Positions 54,299-62,990 of a stretch of 64,000 nucleotides of DNA are shown here, piece after piece. The notes under the pieces were generated by a model that worked only from the letters and a program-made list of their open reading frames with translations, searched no databases and was not told where the DNA came from. Position numbers and translations under genes: made by a program. The stretch comes from Streptomyces endocoffeicus (lineage in GTDB: Bacteria > Actinomycetota > Actinomycetes > Streptomycetales > Streptomycetaceae): the NCBI RefSeq assembly GCF_016741935.1, contig NZ_JAERRG010000002.1, positions 434,001 to 498,000 on the forward strand. Reading direction: 5' to 3'. Within the stretch, counting starts at the first letter, position 1; every line of letters begins with the position of its first letter.

Positions 54299-54712
54299 GT
54301 GAGCCAGCGCACGCTCGTCCTGCTCAAGCCCGACGCCGTCCGACGCGGACTGGTGGGCGAGATTCTGGGGCGGATCGAGAAGAAGGCGGGCTGGACGATC
54401 AGCGCCCTCGAGCTGCGTCAGCTGGAGCGTGAGGTCCTGGAGCAGCACTACGCCGAGCATGTCGGCAAGCCGTTCTACGAGCCGCTGGTGGAGTTCATGG
54501 CCTCCGGCCCGGCCGTGGCGCTGGTGGTCGAGGGCGAGCGGGTGATCGAGGGCGTCCGGGCGCTGGCCGGGCCGACCGACCCGATCGCCGCGGCGCCGGG
54601 CTCCATCCGTGGCGATTTCGGCACCATCGTTCGGGAAAATCTGATCCATGCCTCCGACTCGGCGGAGTCCGCCGAACGGGAAATCAAGATTTTCTTTCCC
54701 GGGCTCGCCTGA
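54299..54712 (+). CDS. ndk: Nucleoside diphosphate kinase
   Basis: A 137-residue enzyme that exchanges the terminal phosphate between nucleoside triphosphates and diphosphates. The phosphohistidine is His117 in ENLIHASDS, the canonical motif. The start SQRTLVLLKPDAVRRGL is typical. The start is GTG at 54299 with AAAGGAG upstream; the frame opens at 54221 within the 5' region. It is followed by a terminator. Overall length and order (folC, DUF4233, ndk, mreB) match the conserved Streptomyces arrangement. Confidence 0.96.
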   Translation: MSQRTLVLLKPDAVRRGLVGEILGRIEKKAGWTISALELRQLEREVLEQHYAEHVGKPFYEPLVEFMASGPAVALVVEGERVIEGVRALAGPTDPIAAAPGSIRGDFGTIVRENLIHASDSAESAEREIKIFFPGLA

Positions 54713-55021
54713 TCCCGATCCGATCGTTACTGATCGGCCATCAGTTTGATCATCGACTTGCCATACCCCTGCTGACCTGGGGGCGGCCGAATTACCCGGC
54801 CGCCCTTCGGCATATGCGAGCCGATCGGGGGAACGCATCTCCGCGACACGACGTCACCATTAGAGGAGGCGGGGTCGTGTTCTGCTGACAATGGCGGAGG
54901 ACCCCCGCAGCGTGTTCGAGCGGGCGTGACTACGATGAAACCTCCGCGCCTCGCAGCGCGCACCCATCCTGCCGACCTCAAGCAAGCAATCGCTCCAGCA
55001 GGGAAGGCCTGACGTATCCTC
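54713..55021. other. ndk-mreB intergenic region
   Basis: These 309 bases hold the ndk terminator and the promoter region of the mre operon. TACGAT at 54931-54936 could be a -10 box, but no convincing -35 was found. No ORF or RNA gene is supported. The mreB ATG has only a weak purine-rich upstream region. Confidence 0.5.
54781..54805 (+). terminator. Terminator hairpin after ndk
   Basis: GGGCGGCCG (54781-54789) pairs with CGGCCGCCC (54797-54805) around AATTACC, followed by TT. It isolates ndk from the mre operon. Confidence 0.75.
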
Positions 55022-56053
55022 ATGGGGAACAACATGTCGTTCATCGGCCGTGACATGGCTGTCGACCTCGGGACCGCCAACACGCTGGTGTACGTCAGGG
55101 GCCGCGGGATCGTCCTCAACGAGCCATCCGTCGTCGCCATCAACACCAACACCGGCGGAATTCTCGCCGTGGGCGCCGAGGCGAAGAAGATGATCGGCCG
55201 CACCCCTGGCAACATCGTCGCTGTGCGTCCGCTCAAGGACGGCGTTATCGCCGACTTCGAGATCACCGAGCGGATGTTGCGGTACTTCATCCTCAAGATC
55301 CATAAGCGACGGTATCTCGCCCGGCCCCGAGTGGTCGTCTGTGTGCCGTCCGGTATCACCGGGGTCGAGCGCCGTGCCGTCATCGAGGCGTCCACCCAGG
55401 CGGGCGCCCGTCAGGTGCACATCATCGAGGAACCCATGGCCGCGGCCATCGGCTCCGGCCTTCCGGTCCACGAGGCCACCGGCAACATGGTCGTGGACAT
55501 CGGCGGCGGCACCACCGAGGTCGCCGTCATCTCGCTGGGCGGCATCGTCACCGCGCAGTCCATCCGGGTGGCGGGCGATGAGCTGGACAACGCGATCATC
55601 CAGCACATCAAGAAGGAGTACAGCCTGCTGCTCGGCGAGCGCACCGCCGAGAACATCAAGATCACCATCGGCTCGGCGTACGAGGGCGACGAGGAGGAGC
55701 ACACCGAGATCCGCGGCCGTGACCTCGTCAGCGGCCTCCCCAAGACCGTGGTGATCTCCGCCGCCGAGGTCCGCAAGGCCATGGAGGAGCCGGTCAACTC
55801 GATCGTCGACGCGGTCAAGACCACCCTCGACAAGTGCCCCCCGGAGCTCTCCGGCGACGTCATGGACCGCGGCATCGTGCTCACCGGCGGCGGTGCGCTG
55901 CTGCGCGGCCTGGACGAGCGGTTGCGCCGCGAGACCGGCATGCCGATCCACATCGCCGAGGACCCGCTGGACTCCGTCGCACTCGGGTCCGGCAAGTGCG
56001 TGGAGGAGTTCGAGGCGCTCCAGCAGGTGCTGGACGCCCAGCCCCGCAGATGA
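55022..56053 (+). CDS. mreB: Rod shape-determining protein MreB (actin homologue)
   Basis: A 343-residue bacterial actin. The phosphate-1 loop is [12 protein letters not shown] (14-25), and phosphate-2 [19 protein letters not shown] near residues 157-175. The adenosine region is [16 protein letters not shown]. In Streptomyces, MreB directs spore-wall synthesis rather than rod growth. The ATG at 55022 gives [15 protein letters not shown]; Met5 is an alternative. mreC starts 143 bases downstream. Confidence 0.97.
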   Translation: MGNNMSFIGRDMAVDLGTANTLVYVRGRGIVLNEPSVVAINTNTGGILAVGAEAKKMIGRTPGNIVAVRPLKDGVIADFEITERMLRYFILKIHKRRYLARPRVVVCVPSGITGVERRAVIEASTQAGARQVHIIEEPMAAAIGSGLPVHEATGNMVVDIGGGTTEVAVISLGGIVTAQSIRVAGDELDNAIIQHIKKEYSLLLGERTAENIKITIGSAYEGDEEEHTEIRGRDLVSGLPKTVVISAAEVRKAMEEPVNSIVDAVKTTLDKCPPELSGDVMDRGIVLTGGGALLRGLDERLRRETGMPIHIAEDPLDSVALGSGKCVEEFEALQQVLDAQPRR

Positions 56054-56196
56054 ACAATCCGGCGGACCGGCCGTACGGGTGGTTGGCTGCCCGTGCGGCG
56101 GAACGCTGATATACAGGCATAAGGCTCCCCAGGACCGACCGGTCGTCACATCCCCGGCATCGGTCCGACTTCGACGAGGAAGGCACGTCGCCGCAC

Positions 56197-57141
56197 GTGA
56201 GGGACACACGAGAGAGCCGGCTGCTCCTGGTGCTGCTGGTCGCCATCGCGTTCGCGCTGATCACGGTGGATATCCGCGGCGGCGAGGACTCACCCCTCGA
56301 CGGCGCCCGGCACGCCGCCGCTTCCGTCTTCGGGCCCGTGGAGGACGGCGTCGCCTCCGCCGTGGACCCGGTCGGCAACGCGGTCGCGGCCGTACGGGAA
56401 TCCGGGGACCGGCACGACCGGGTCCGCCGGCTGGAGGAGGAGAACACCAAGCTCAAGCAGCGGCTCGGCAACAACGCCCGCGATCGCGCCCGCTCCGCCG
56501 AGCTCGACAAGCTGCTGAAGACCGCCGGCGCCGGTCAATACGGCATCAAAGGTGCCCAGGTCATCGGCATCGGCGCCGCCCAGGGCTTCTCCTGGACCGT
56601 CACCATCGACATGGGCAGCGGCGACGGCATCCGCCGCGACATGACCGTCATCAATGGCGACGGGCTGGTCGGCCGGGTCACCACCGTCGGCTCCTCGACG
56701 GCCACCGTGCTGCTCGCCATCGACCCGGACTTCACCGTCGGCACCCGTATGGAGGGATCGGGCGAGCTCGGTTTCGCCACCGGGCGCGGCGACCGCTCGC
56801 TCCATGTGCAGCTCCTCAACGGCAAGGCCCGGATCAAGAAGGGCGACCGGATGGTCACCTTCGGCTCGCAGGCGGACAAGCCGTTCGTCCCCGGCGTCCC
56901 GGTCGGCAAGGTCGTCGGCGTCGATCCCACCGGAGGCGATCTGACCCGCACGCTCCGGGTGCGCCCGTACGTCCGGTTCAGCAAGCTGGACATCGTCGGA
57001 GTCGTCGTCCAGCCGCCGCGCGCCAACCCGCGGGACAGCGTGCTCCCGCCCAAGCCCGCGAAGCCCAAGCCGACGCCCACGGTCACCGTCACGGCCAATC
57101 CCTCCGCCACCGCCACCAGCCCGGCCGCCAACAGGAGCTGA
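56197..57141 (+). CDS. mreC: Rod shape-determining protein MreC
   Basis: A 314-residue bitopic protein that links MreB to the peptidoglycan synthases. A membrane helix (LLLVLLVAIAFALITVDI) is near the N-terminus. A coiled coil at about 70-95 (RVRRLEEENTKLKQRL) is followed by the beta-barrel domains with VIGIGAAQGFSWTVTIDMGSG and NGDGLVGRVTTVGSSTATVLL, which is the MreC signature. The C-terminus is Pro/Thr/Ala-rich. The start GTG at 56197 gives VRDTRESRLLLVLL. mreD starts three bases after the stop. Confidence 0.95.
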   Translation: MRDTRESRLLLVLLVAIAFALITVDIRGGEDSPLDGARHAAASVFGPVEDGVASAVDPVGNAVAAVRESGDRHDRVRRLEEENTKLKQRLGNNARDRARSAELDKLLKTAGAGQYGIKGAQVIGIGAAQGFSWTVTIDMGSGDGIRRDMTVINGDGLVGRVTTVGSSTATVLLAIDPDFTVGTRMEGSGELGFATGRGDRSLHVQLLNGKARIKKGDRMVTFGSQADKPFVPGVPVGKVVGVDPTGGDLTRTLRVRPYVRFSKLDIVGVVVQPPRANPRDSVLPPKPAKPKPTPTVTVTANPSATATSPAANRS

Positions 57142-57144
57142 CCG

Positions 57145-57855
57145 ATGCTGCACCTCAACCGGATCGTCCTGTCGACCTGCCTGGTGGTCTTCGCCCTCGT
57201 CGTCCAGATCTGCGTACTGGCCCGCCTCCAACTGCCCGGCGCCGTTCCGGACCTGCTGCTGCTCGTCGTGCTCGGCCTCGCGCTCGTCTACGGCCACACC
57301 GGCGGCGCGCTCATCGGCTTCGGTGCGGGGCTGCTCGCCGACTTCGCCCCGCCCGCCGACCACGCCGCCGGCCGCTACGCCCTGGTGCTCTGCGTCATCG
57401 GCTATCTGGCCGGGCTCGCCAAGCCGGAGACCGGCCAGCTCAGGTCCGCCACCGGGCCGATGCTGGTGGTTGTGGCGGCGGCCATCGGCGCCACGCTGCT
57501 GTACGCCGGGGTCGGCATCCTCGTCGGCGACGACGCGGCCCGTCAGGTGGGCCTGGGCAAGCTGCTGTTCACCGCGGCCCTCTACGACCTGCTGCTGGCA
57601 CCCTTCACGGTGCCGCTGATCATGGGGCTCGCCAGACGGAGTGAGAACGATCCGATGGCCGACAGCGCGGGCGGCGGCGAGAGCCCGTCCCGCTGGATCA
57701 GCACGGCGGGCGGCGTCAGCACCGGCCGGATCGGCCGGATGAGCCGGCTCAGGCGTCCGGGCCGGGCGCCCCGGATCGGGGGCCAGCGCGGCGGGCTGCT
57801 GGCCCGCGCGGGGAAGAACAGGACGGCACGGATCAAGGGGGTCAAGCGCCTGTGA
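57145..57855 (+). CDS. mreD: Rod shape-determining protein MreD
   Basis: A 236-residue membrane protein with five or six helices in the first 165 residues (for example VFALVVQICVLARLQLPGAV and FTAALYDLLLAPFTVPLIMG). It has the MreD pattern of a conserved PDLLLLVVLGLAL and an Asp-containing last loop. The C-terminal 70 residues form a basic, Gly/Arg-rich cytoplasmic tail, longer than in E. coli MreD. Its stop overlaps the PBP2 start (GTGA), indicating translational coupling. Confidence 0.93.
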   Translation: MLHLNRIVLSTCLVVFALVVQICVLARLQLPGAVPDLLLLVVLGLALVYGHTGGALIGFGAGLLADFAPPADHAAGRYALVLCVIGYLAGLAKPETGQLRSATGPMLVVVAAAIGATLLYAGVGILVGDDAARQVGLGKLLFTAALYDLLLAPFTVPLIMGLARRSENDPMADSAGGGESPSRWISTAGGVSTGRIGRMSRLRRPGRAPRIGGQRGGLLARAGKNRTARIKGVKRL

Positions 57856-59996
57856 GCAACATCCCTGAGACCGGACGGACCTCGCGGGTCACCATCCGGC
57901 TCGTCGGCCTCCAGATCCTGGTCTTCTCGCTGCTGCTGACCCTCGGCGGACGCCTGTGGTACCTCCAGATCCGCAACGGCGACGAGTACACCGCCGAAGC
58001 CGCCAACAACCACGTCCAGCAGGTCGTCCACCCCGCCGTGCGCGGTTCCATACTGGACGCCCGCGGGGTGCCGCTGGCCGACAACGAGACCCGTCTGGTG
58101 GTCTCCGCCAGCCGCACCGAGCTGATGAAGATGCCGGACGACGGCAAGGCCGTCCTCACCCGCCTCGCCGACGTCCTGGGCATGAAGCCCAAGGATGTCC
58201 TGGACAAGGTCCGGCTGTGCGACGCCAAGACCCCGCAGCCCTGCTGGAACGGCTCCCCGTACCAGCCCATCCCGATCACCGACGAGGCCAGTGCCAAGCA
58301 GGCGCTCCAGATCCGCGAGCGCGAAGAGGAGTTCCCCGGCATCAGCGCCGAGCCCACCGCCGTGCGCCGCTACGCCGCGCCCGCCGGCTCCAACGCCGCC
58401 CAGGTGCTCGGCTATCTCTCCCCGGTCACCGATGAGCAGGTGAAGGCGGCCGAGGACACCAAGTCGCCCCTGCTCCGCTCCGACCAGGTCGGCAGCAACG
58501 GCCTCGAGCGCCAGTACGACAGTGAGCTGCGCGGTAAGGCGGGGGTGACCCGCTACGAGGTCGACAACCTCGGCCGGGTCATCGGCCAGCGGGAGAGCCA
58601 GCGGGCCCGTCCCGGCGACAACGTCGTCACCAGCATCGACTCGCGGGTCCAGGCGGTCGCGGAGAAGGAGCTGGACCAGGCGATGCGGGACGCCCGCAAG
58701 CAGCACGACCGGAACACCGGCACCAACTACAAGGCGGACTCCGGCGCGGTCGTGGTCATGGAGGCCAAGACCGGCCGGGTGGTGGCCATGGCGTCCAACC
58801 CGACGTACGACCCCAACGCCTGGGTCGGCGGTATCTCCGGCAAGGACTACAAGCAGCTCACCGGCAAGAAGTCCAACTACCCGCTGCTCAACCGGGCGAT
58901 CCAGGGCCAGGCGGCCCCCGGCTCGATCTTCAAGGTCGTCCCGACGACCGCCGCGGTCAACGCCGGCTACTCCTTCAACGGGCCGTATCCCTGCACCAGC
59001 TCGTTCAACATCGGCAGCCAGGTCTTCAAGAACTTCGAGTCCGAGAACTACGGCGGGATCAGCCTCGGCCGCGCGCTGGAGGTCTCCTGCGACACCGTCT
59101 TCTACCACCTCGCCTACGAGCAGTGGAAGAAGGACGGCGGCAACAAGCCCAAGAAGAAGCCGGGGGACTGGTTCTACCGGACCGCCCACCAGTTCGGCCT
59201 CGGTAAGGAGACCGGCATCGACCTCCCCAACGAGGTCACCGGCCGGGTCCCGGACCGCCAGTGGAAGAAGGACTACTGGAAGGCCAACAAGGACGCCTGG
59301 TGCAAGAGCGGCAAGAAGGACGGGAACTACGGCCAGCGGATCGCCTACGAGAACTGTCTCGAAGGCATGAAGATGCGCGCCGGTGACTCCGTGAACTACT
59401 CCATCGGCCAGGGCGACACCCTCGTCACCCCGATCCAGATGGCCACCATCTACGCGGCCATCAGCAACGGCGGAACGCTTCACGACCCGAGTGTCGGCAA
59501 GGCGATCGTCAGCCCCGACGGCAAGGACATCCGGGAGATCAAGCCGAAGGCGCACGGCAAGCTGCCGATGAAGGGCCAGACCCGCGAGAAGATCGACAGC
59601 GCGCTCGCGGGCGTCGCCACCCGGGGCACCGCCGCCTGGCGGTTCCAGGGCTGGCCGCAGAGCAAGATCCCGATGCACGCCAAGACCGGTACCGCGGAGG
59701 TCTACGGCAAGCAGACCACCTCGTGGTTCGCCACGTACACCAAGGACTACACGGTCGTCATGACGATCTCCCAGGGTGGTACCGGCTCCGGCGCCTCCGG
59801 CCCCGCCGTGCGCAAGATCTACAACGCGCTGTACGGGGTCGACGCCAAGGGCGGCATCGACAAGAAGAAGGCGCTGCTGCCCCAGCCGCAGGGCAAACTG
59901 CCGAAGATCTCGCCGGACGGCTCCATCGAGTCCCAGCCGCTCGGCAAGCAGTTCGAGGCGGCCGCGCGGGAGCGGCGGCGGGGAGCTGATTCATGA
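57852..59996 (+). CDS. mrdA: Penicillin-binding protein 2 (class B PBP, elongation/sporulation type)
   Basis: A 714-residue peptidoglycan transpeptidase paired with RodA. The N-terminal membrane helix (LQILVFSLLLTLGGRLWYL) is at 20-38. The pedestal domain has the PBP2 segment RGSILDARGVPLADN. The transpeptidase has SxxK at Ser358 (PGSIFKV), SxD at 412-414 (VSCDTVFYH), as is common in PBP2, and KTG at 611-613 (AKTGTAEV). The start GTG overlaps mreD. The stop overlaps rodA by four bases, so mreC-mreD-mrdA-rodA are tightly coupled. Confidence 0.95.
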   Translation: MSNIPETGRTSRVTIRLVGLQILVFSLLLTLGGRLWYLQIRNGDEYTAEAANNHVQQVVHPAVRGSILDARGVPLADNETRLVVSASRTELMKMPDDGKAVLTRLADVLGMKPKDVLDKVRLCDAKTPQPCWNGSPYQPIPITDEASAKQALQIREREEEFPGISAEPTAVRRYAAPAGSNAAQVLGYLSPVTDEQVKAAEDTKSPLLRSDQVGSNGLERQYDSELRGKAGVTRYEVDNLGRVIGQRESQRARPGDNVVTSIDSRVQAVAEKELDQAMRDARKQHDRNTGTNYKADSGAVVVMEAKTGRVVAMASNPTYDPNAWVGGISGKDYKQLTGKKSNYPLLNRAIQGQAAPGSIFKVVPTTAAVNAGYSFNGPYPCTSSFNIGSQVFKNFESENYGGISLGRALEVSCDTVFYHLAYEQWKKDGGNKPKKKPGDWFYRTAHQFGLGKETGIDLPNEVTGRVPDRQWKKDYWKANKDAWCKSGKKDGNYGQRIAYENCLEGMKMRAGDSVNYSIGQGDTLVTPIQMATIYAAISNGGTLHDPSVGKAIVSPDGKDIREIKPKAHGKLPMKGQTREKIDSALAGVATRGTAAWRFQGWPQSKIPMHAKTGTAEVYGKQTTSWFATYTKDYTVVMTISQGGTGSGASGPAVRKIYNALYGVDAKGGIDKKKALLPQPQGKLPKISPDGSIESQPLGKQFEAAARERRRGADS

Positions 59997-61195
59997 GCGC
60001 GTCCACACATGGGTACTCCGTCCGCCGCTTCACCCCGGAGCGCGGCGCCTGGAGCAAGCTCATGGCGCGCGACTCGGTCGTCCGCCGCCTCGACTGGGTG
60101 CTGCTGCTCACCGCGCTGGCCCTGTCCGCGATCGGCGGGGCGCTCGTCTACTCCGCCACCCGCAACCGCACCGAGCTCAACCAGGGCGACCCGTACTACT
60201 TCCTGGTCCGGCACGCCCTCAACACCGGCATCGGGCTGCTGCTCGCCATCGGCACCATCTGGCTGGGCCATCGCACCCTGCGCGGCGCGGTCCCGGTCCT
60301 CTACGGGCTGTCCGTCATCCTCGTCCTCGCCGTGCTCACCCCGCTGGGCTCGACGATCAACGGCGCCCACGCGTGGATCGTGGTCGGCGGTGGGTTCTCC
60401 CTGCAGCCGGGTGAGTTCGCCAAGATCACGATCATCCTGGGGATGGCGATGCTGCTGGCCGCGCGCGTGGACGCGGGCGACCGGCTCAACCCCGACCACC
60501 GCACCGTCGTCCAGGCACTCGGCCTGGCCGGGCTGCCCATCGCGATCGTGCTGCTGATGCCGGACCTCGGCTCGGTGATGGTCATGGCGATGATCGTGCT
60601 CGCCGTGCTGCTCTCCTCCGGCGCGTCCAACCGCTGGATCGCGGGGCTCATCCTTACGGCCGTCGTCGGCGCGCTGCTCATCTGGCAGCTGCACGTCCTC
60701 GACCAGTACCAGATCGACCGCTTCGCCGCCTTCGCCAACCCCGCGCTCGACCCGGCCGGGGTCGGCTACAACACCAACCAGGCGCGCATCGCGATCGGCT
60801 CGGGCGGGCTCACCGGTAAGGGGCTCTTTCACGGCACCCAGACCACCGGTCAGTTCGTCCCCGAGCAGCAGACCGACTTCGTCTTCACGGTCGCGGGGGA
60901 GGAGCTGGGCTTCCTCGGCGCGGGCCTGATCATCTTGCTGCTGGGGGTCGTGCTGTGGCGCGCCTGCCGGATCGCGCGCGACACCACGGAGCTGTACGGG
61001 ACCGTCGTCGCGGCCGGGATCATCGCCTGGTTCGCCTTCCAGGCGTTCGAGAACATCGGGATGACGCTGGGCATCATGCCGGTGGCCGGTCTGCCGCTGC
61101 CGTTCGTCTCCTACGGCGGGTCCTCGATGTTCGCCGTATGGATCGCGATCGGGCTGCTGCAATCCATCCGGGTGCAGAGACCCGTCTCCGCATAG
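59993..61195 (+). CDS. rodA: RodA/FtsW/SpoVE (SEDS) peptidoglycan glycosyltransferase
   Basis: A 400-residue SEDS protein with about ten membrane helices that polymerises lipid II, partnered with the PBP2 just upstream. Family blocks are LDQYQIDRFAAFANPALDPA, GYNTNQARIAIGSGG, GLFHGTQTTGQFVPEQQTDF and LPLPFVSYGGSS near the end. The N-terminus is hydrophilic (about 35 residues). The Streptomyces orthologue is called sfr in older annotation, as I recall. The ATG at 59993 overlaps the mrdA stop (ATGA). Confidence 0.95.
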   Translation: MSASTHGYSVRRFTPERGAWSKLMARDSVVRRLDWVLLLTALALSAIGGALVYSATRNRTELNQGDPYYFLVRHALNTGIGLLLAIGTIWLGHRTLRGAVPVLYGLSVILVLAVLTPLGSTINGAHAWIVVGGGFSLQPGEFAKITIILGMAMLLAARVDAGDRLNPDHRTVVQALGLAGLPIAIVLLMPDLGSVMVMAMIVLAVLLSSGASNRWIAGLILTAVVGALLIWQLHVLDQYQIDRFAAFANPALDPAGVGYNTNQARIAIGSGGLTGKGLFHGTQTTGQFVPEQQTDFVFTVAGEELGFLGAGLIILLLGVVLWRACRIARDTTELYGTVVAAGIIAWFAFQAFENIGMTLGIMPVAGLPLPFVSYGGSSMFAVWIAIGLLQSIRVQRPVSA

Positions 61196-61249
61196 GGGCC
61201 GCTCGGTGTCACGTCTCCGCTTGGGGCTGATAAGCCCGAGTTTGGGTAC

Positions 61250-62896
61250 GTGACACACATGGTGGACACAAAGCAGGAGATAGAACGCAAGTACGAGGCC
61301 ACCGCCGAGGAAGCCGGTCCGTCCGGGCGGCCCGACCTGCCGGGCCTGCCCGAGCTCACCGGAGCGGGGCCGGTCGCGACCGTGGTGAGCCGGGGAGTCG
61401 CCACCCTGGAGGCCACCTACTACGACACCCCCGGGCGGCGGCTGCTGGCCGACGGCATCACCTTGCGCCACCGCACCGGCGGCGACGACGAGGGATGGCA
61501 TCTGAAGCTGCCCGTCGGCCCGGACACCCGGGAGGAGCTGCGGGCGCCGCTCGGCGACGAGGTGCCCGCCGAGATGGCCGCACTGCTGCGCTCGCGGGTC
61601 CGCCACGATCCGCTGCGCCCGCTCGCCCATCTGCACACCGAGCGGGACCGCAAGGATCTGGTGGACGCCGACGGCACGGTGCTCGCCGAGGTGTCCGTCG
61701 ACCGCGTGACGGCCAGGCGGCTGGCGCCCGAGGAGAGCGAGCCGGTCCGGTGGACCGAGGTCGAGGTCGAGCTCGCCGAGGGCCGGGGCCACGATCAGCG
61801 GCTGCTCGACGCGGTCGAGGAGCGGCTGCGCGACGGCGGTCTGCACCGCGCCGACACCCCCTCCAAGCTCGCCAAGGCCCTGACCGAGACGGAGAAGGCC
61901 GCGGTCGCGGTCGAGAGCGGCGGAGGCGGGCCCGGCAAGCCCGCCAAGCCAGGCAAGCCCGCGAAGACCGCCCGTCAGGTCGGACAGGCCGCGTCCGGGC
62001 CCCGCCGGCCGCTCGGCGCCGACGATGTCGTCCTGGACTACATACGCCGTCAGATCGACGCCCTGGTGCGGCTCGACCCGGCCGTGCGCCGGGACGTGCC
62101 GGACGCGGTGCACCGGATGCGGGTCGCCACCCGCCGGCTGCGCAGCGCGTTCCGCTCCTACCGCAAGGTCCTGGACCGTGCGGTGACCGATCCGATCGGC
62201 GACGAGCTGAAGTGGCTGGCCGGTGAGCTCGGCGTGGAACGCGATCGCGAGGTGCTCACCGAGCGGCTCCAAGGCCGTCTCGCAGAGCTGCCGGAGGAGC
62301 TCCGGCGCGGCCCGGTGGGGGAACGGCTGCACCACTGGTCGCACGGGCGGCGCGACGGCGCCCGCGCCACCGTCCTGGGCGCGCTGGACAGCGAGCGCCA
62401 CCTGACGCTCCTGGACACCCTCGACGCCCTGGTGGCCGATCCGCCGCTGCGCCGCGACGCCGCGAAGCCGGCCGCGCCGGTGGTCGCCAAGACCGTGCTG
62501 CGCGACTACGAGCGGCTCGCCGGCCGTATGGCCACCGCGCTGGAGACGCCCTCAGGGCCGGACCGCGACATCGCCATCCACCAGGCCCGTAAGGCCGCCA
62601 AGCGGGTCCGCTACGCCGCCGAGACGGCCCGGCCCGCGCTCGGCAAGTCCGCCAAGCGGTTCGCCCGCCGGATGCAGGCCGTGCAGGACGTGCTCGGCGA
62701 CCACCAGGACAGCGTCGTGGCCCGCGAGGCGCTGCGGCAGCTGGCCACCCAGGCCCATGTGGCGGGGGAGAGCGACTTCACCTTCGGGCTGCTGTACGGC
62801 AGGGAGGAGGGGCGGGCCGCCGCCCGCGAGCGTGAGCTGCCGGACCTGTGGGCCGAGACCTCGCGCGAGGAGCACCGGGCGGACCTGGCGGCTTGA
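61250..62896 (+). CDS. CYTH and CHAD domain-containing protein
   Basis: A 548-residue two-domain protein. The N-terminal CYTH (triphosphate tunnel) domain carries the EIERKYE signature at residues 10-16, then YYDTPGRRLLADGITLRHR and VEVELAEG. The C-terminal CHAD domain (about 260-540) shows VHRMRVATRRLRSAFRSYR and IHQARKAAKRVRYAAE, which are its histidine/arginine-rich phosphate-binding helices, and LGDHQDSVVARE. A Pro/Lys/Gly linker (about 222-245) joins them. CHAD domains bind inorganic polyphosphate. The start is uncertain: GTG at 61250 or ATG at 61259, neither with a clear ribosome-binding site. Confidence 0.92.
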   Translation: MTHMVDTKQEIERKYEATAEEAGPSGRPDLPGLPELTGAGPVATVVSRGVATLEATYYDTPGRRLLADGITLRHRTGGDDEGWHLKLPVGPDTREELRAPLGDEVPAEMAALLRSRVRHDPLRPLAHLHTERDRKDLVDADGTVLAEVSVDRVTARRLAPEESEPVRWTEVEVELAEGRGHDQRLLDAVEERLRDGGLHRADTPSKLAKALTETEKAAVAVESGGGGPGKPAKPGKPAKTARQVGQAASGPRRPLGADDVVLDYIRRQIDALVRLDPAVRRDVPDAVHRMRVATRRLRSAFRSYRKVLDRAVTDPIGDELKWLAGELGVERDREVLTERLQGRLAELPEELRRGPVGERLHHWSHGRRDGARATVLGALDSERHLTLLDTLDALVADPPLRRDAAKPAAPVVAKTVLRDYERLAGRMATALETPSGPDRDIAIHQARKAAKRVRYAAETARPALGKSAKRFARRMQAVQDVLGDHQDSVVAREALRQLATQAHVAGESDFTFGLLYGREEGRAAARERELPDLWAETSREEHRADLAA

Positions 62897-62990
62897 CCGC
62901 GCGGACCTGGAGGCCTGATCCGTGGCGAGGGCGCCCCGGCGGTGCAGGTACGCTTGAGGGTCACCCCTGTCAGCTTCACGAAAGTCCGCG

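Noticed and set aside
59085..59093. Loss of the SxN motif in the PBP2 (SCD instead)
   Set aside because: SxD is a normal form in PBP2 proteins, for example the E. coli enzyme, so it is not a defect.
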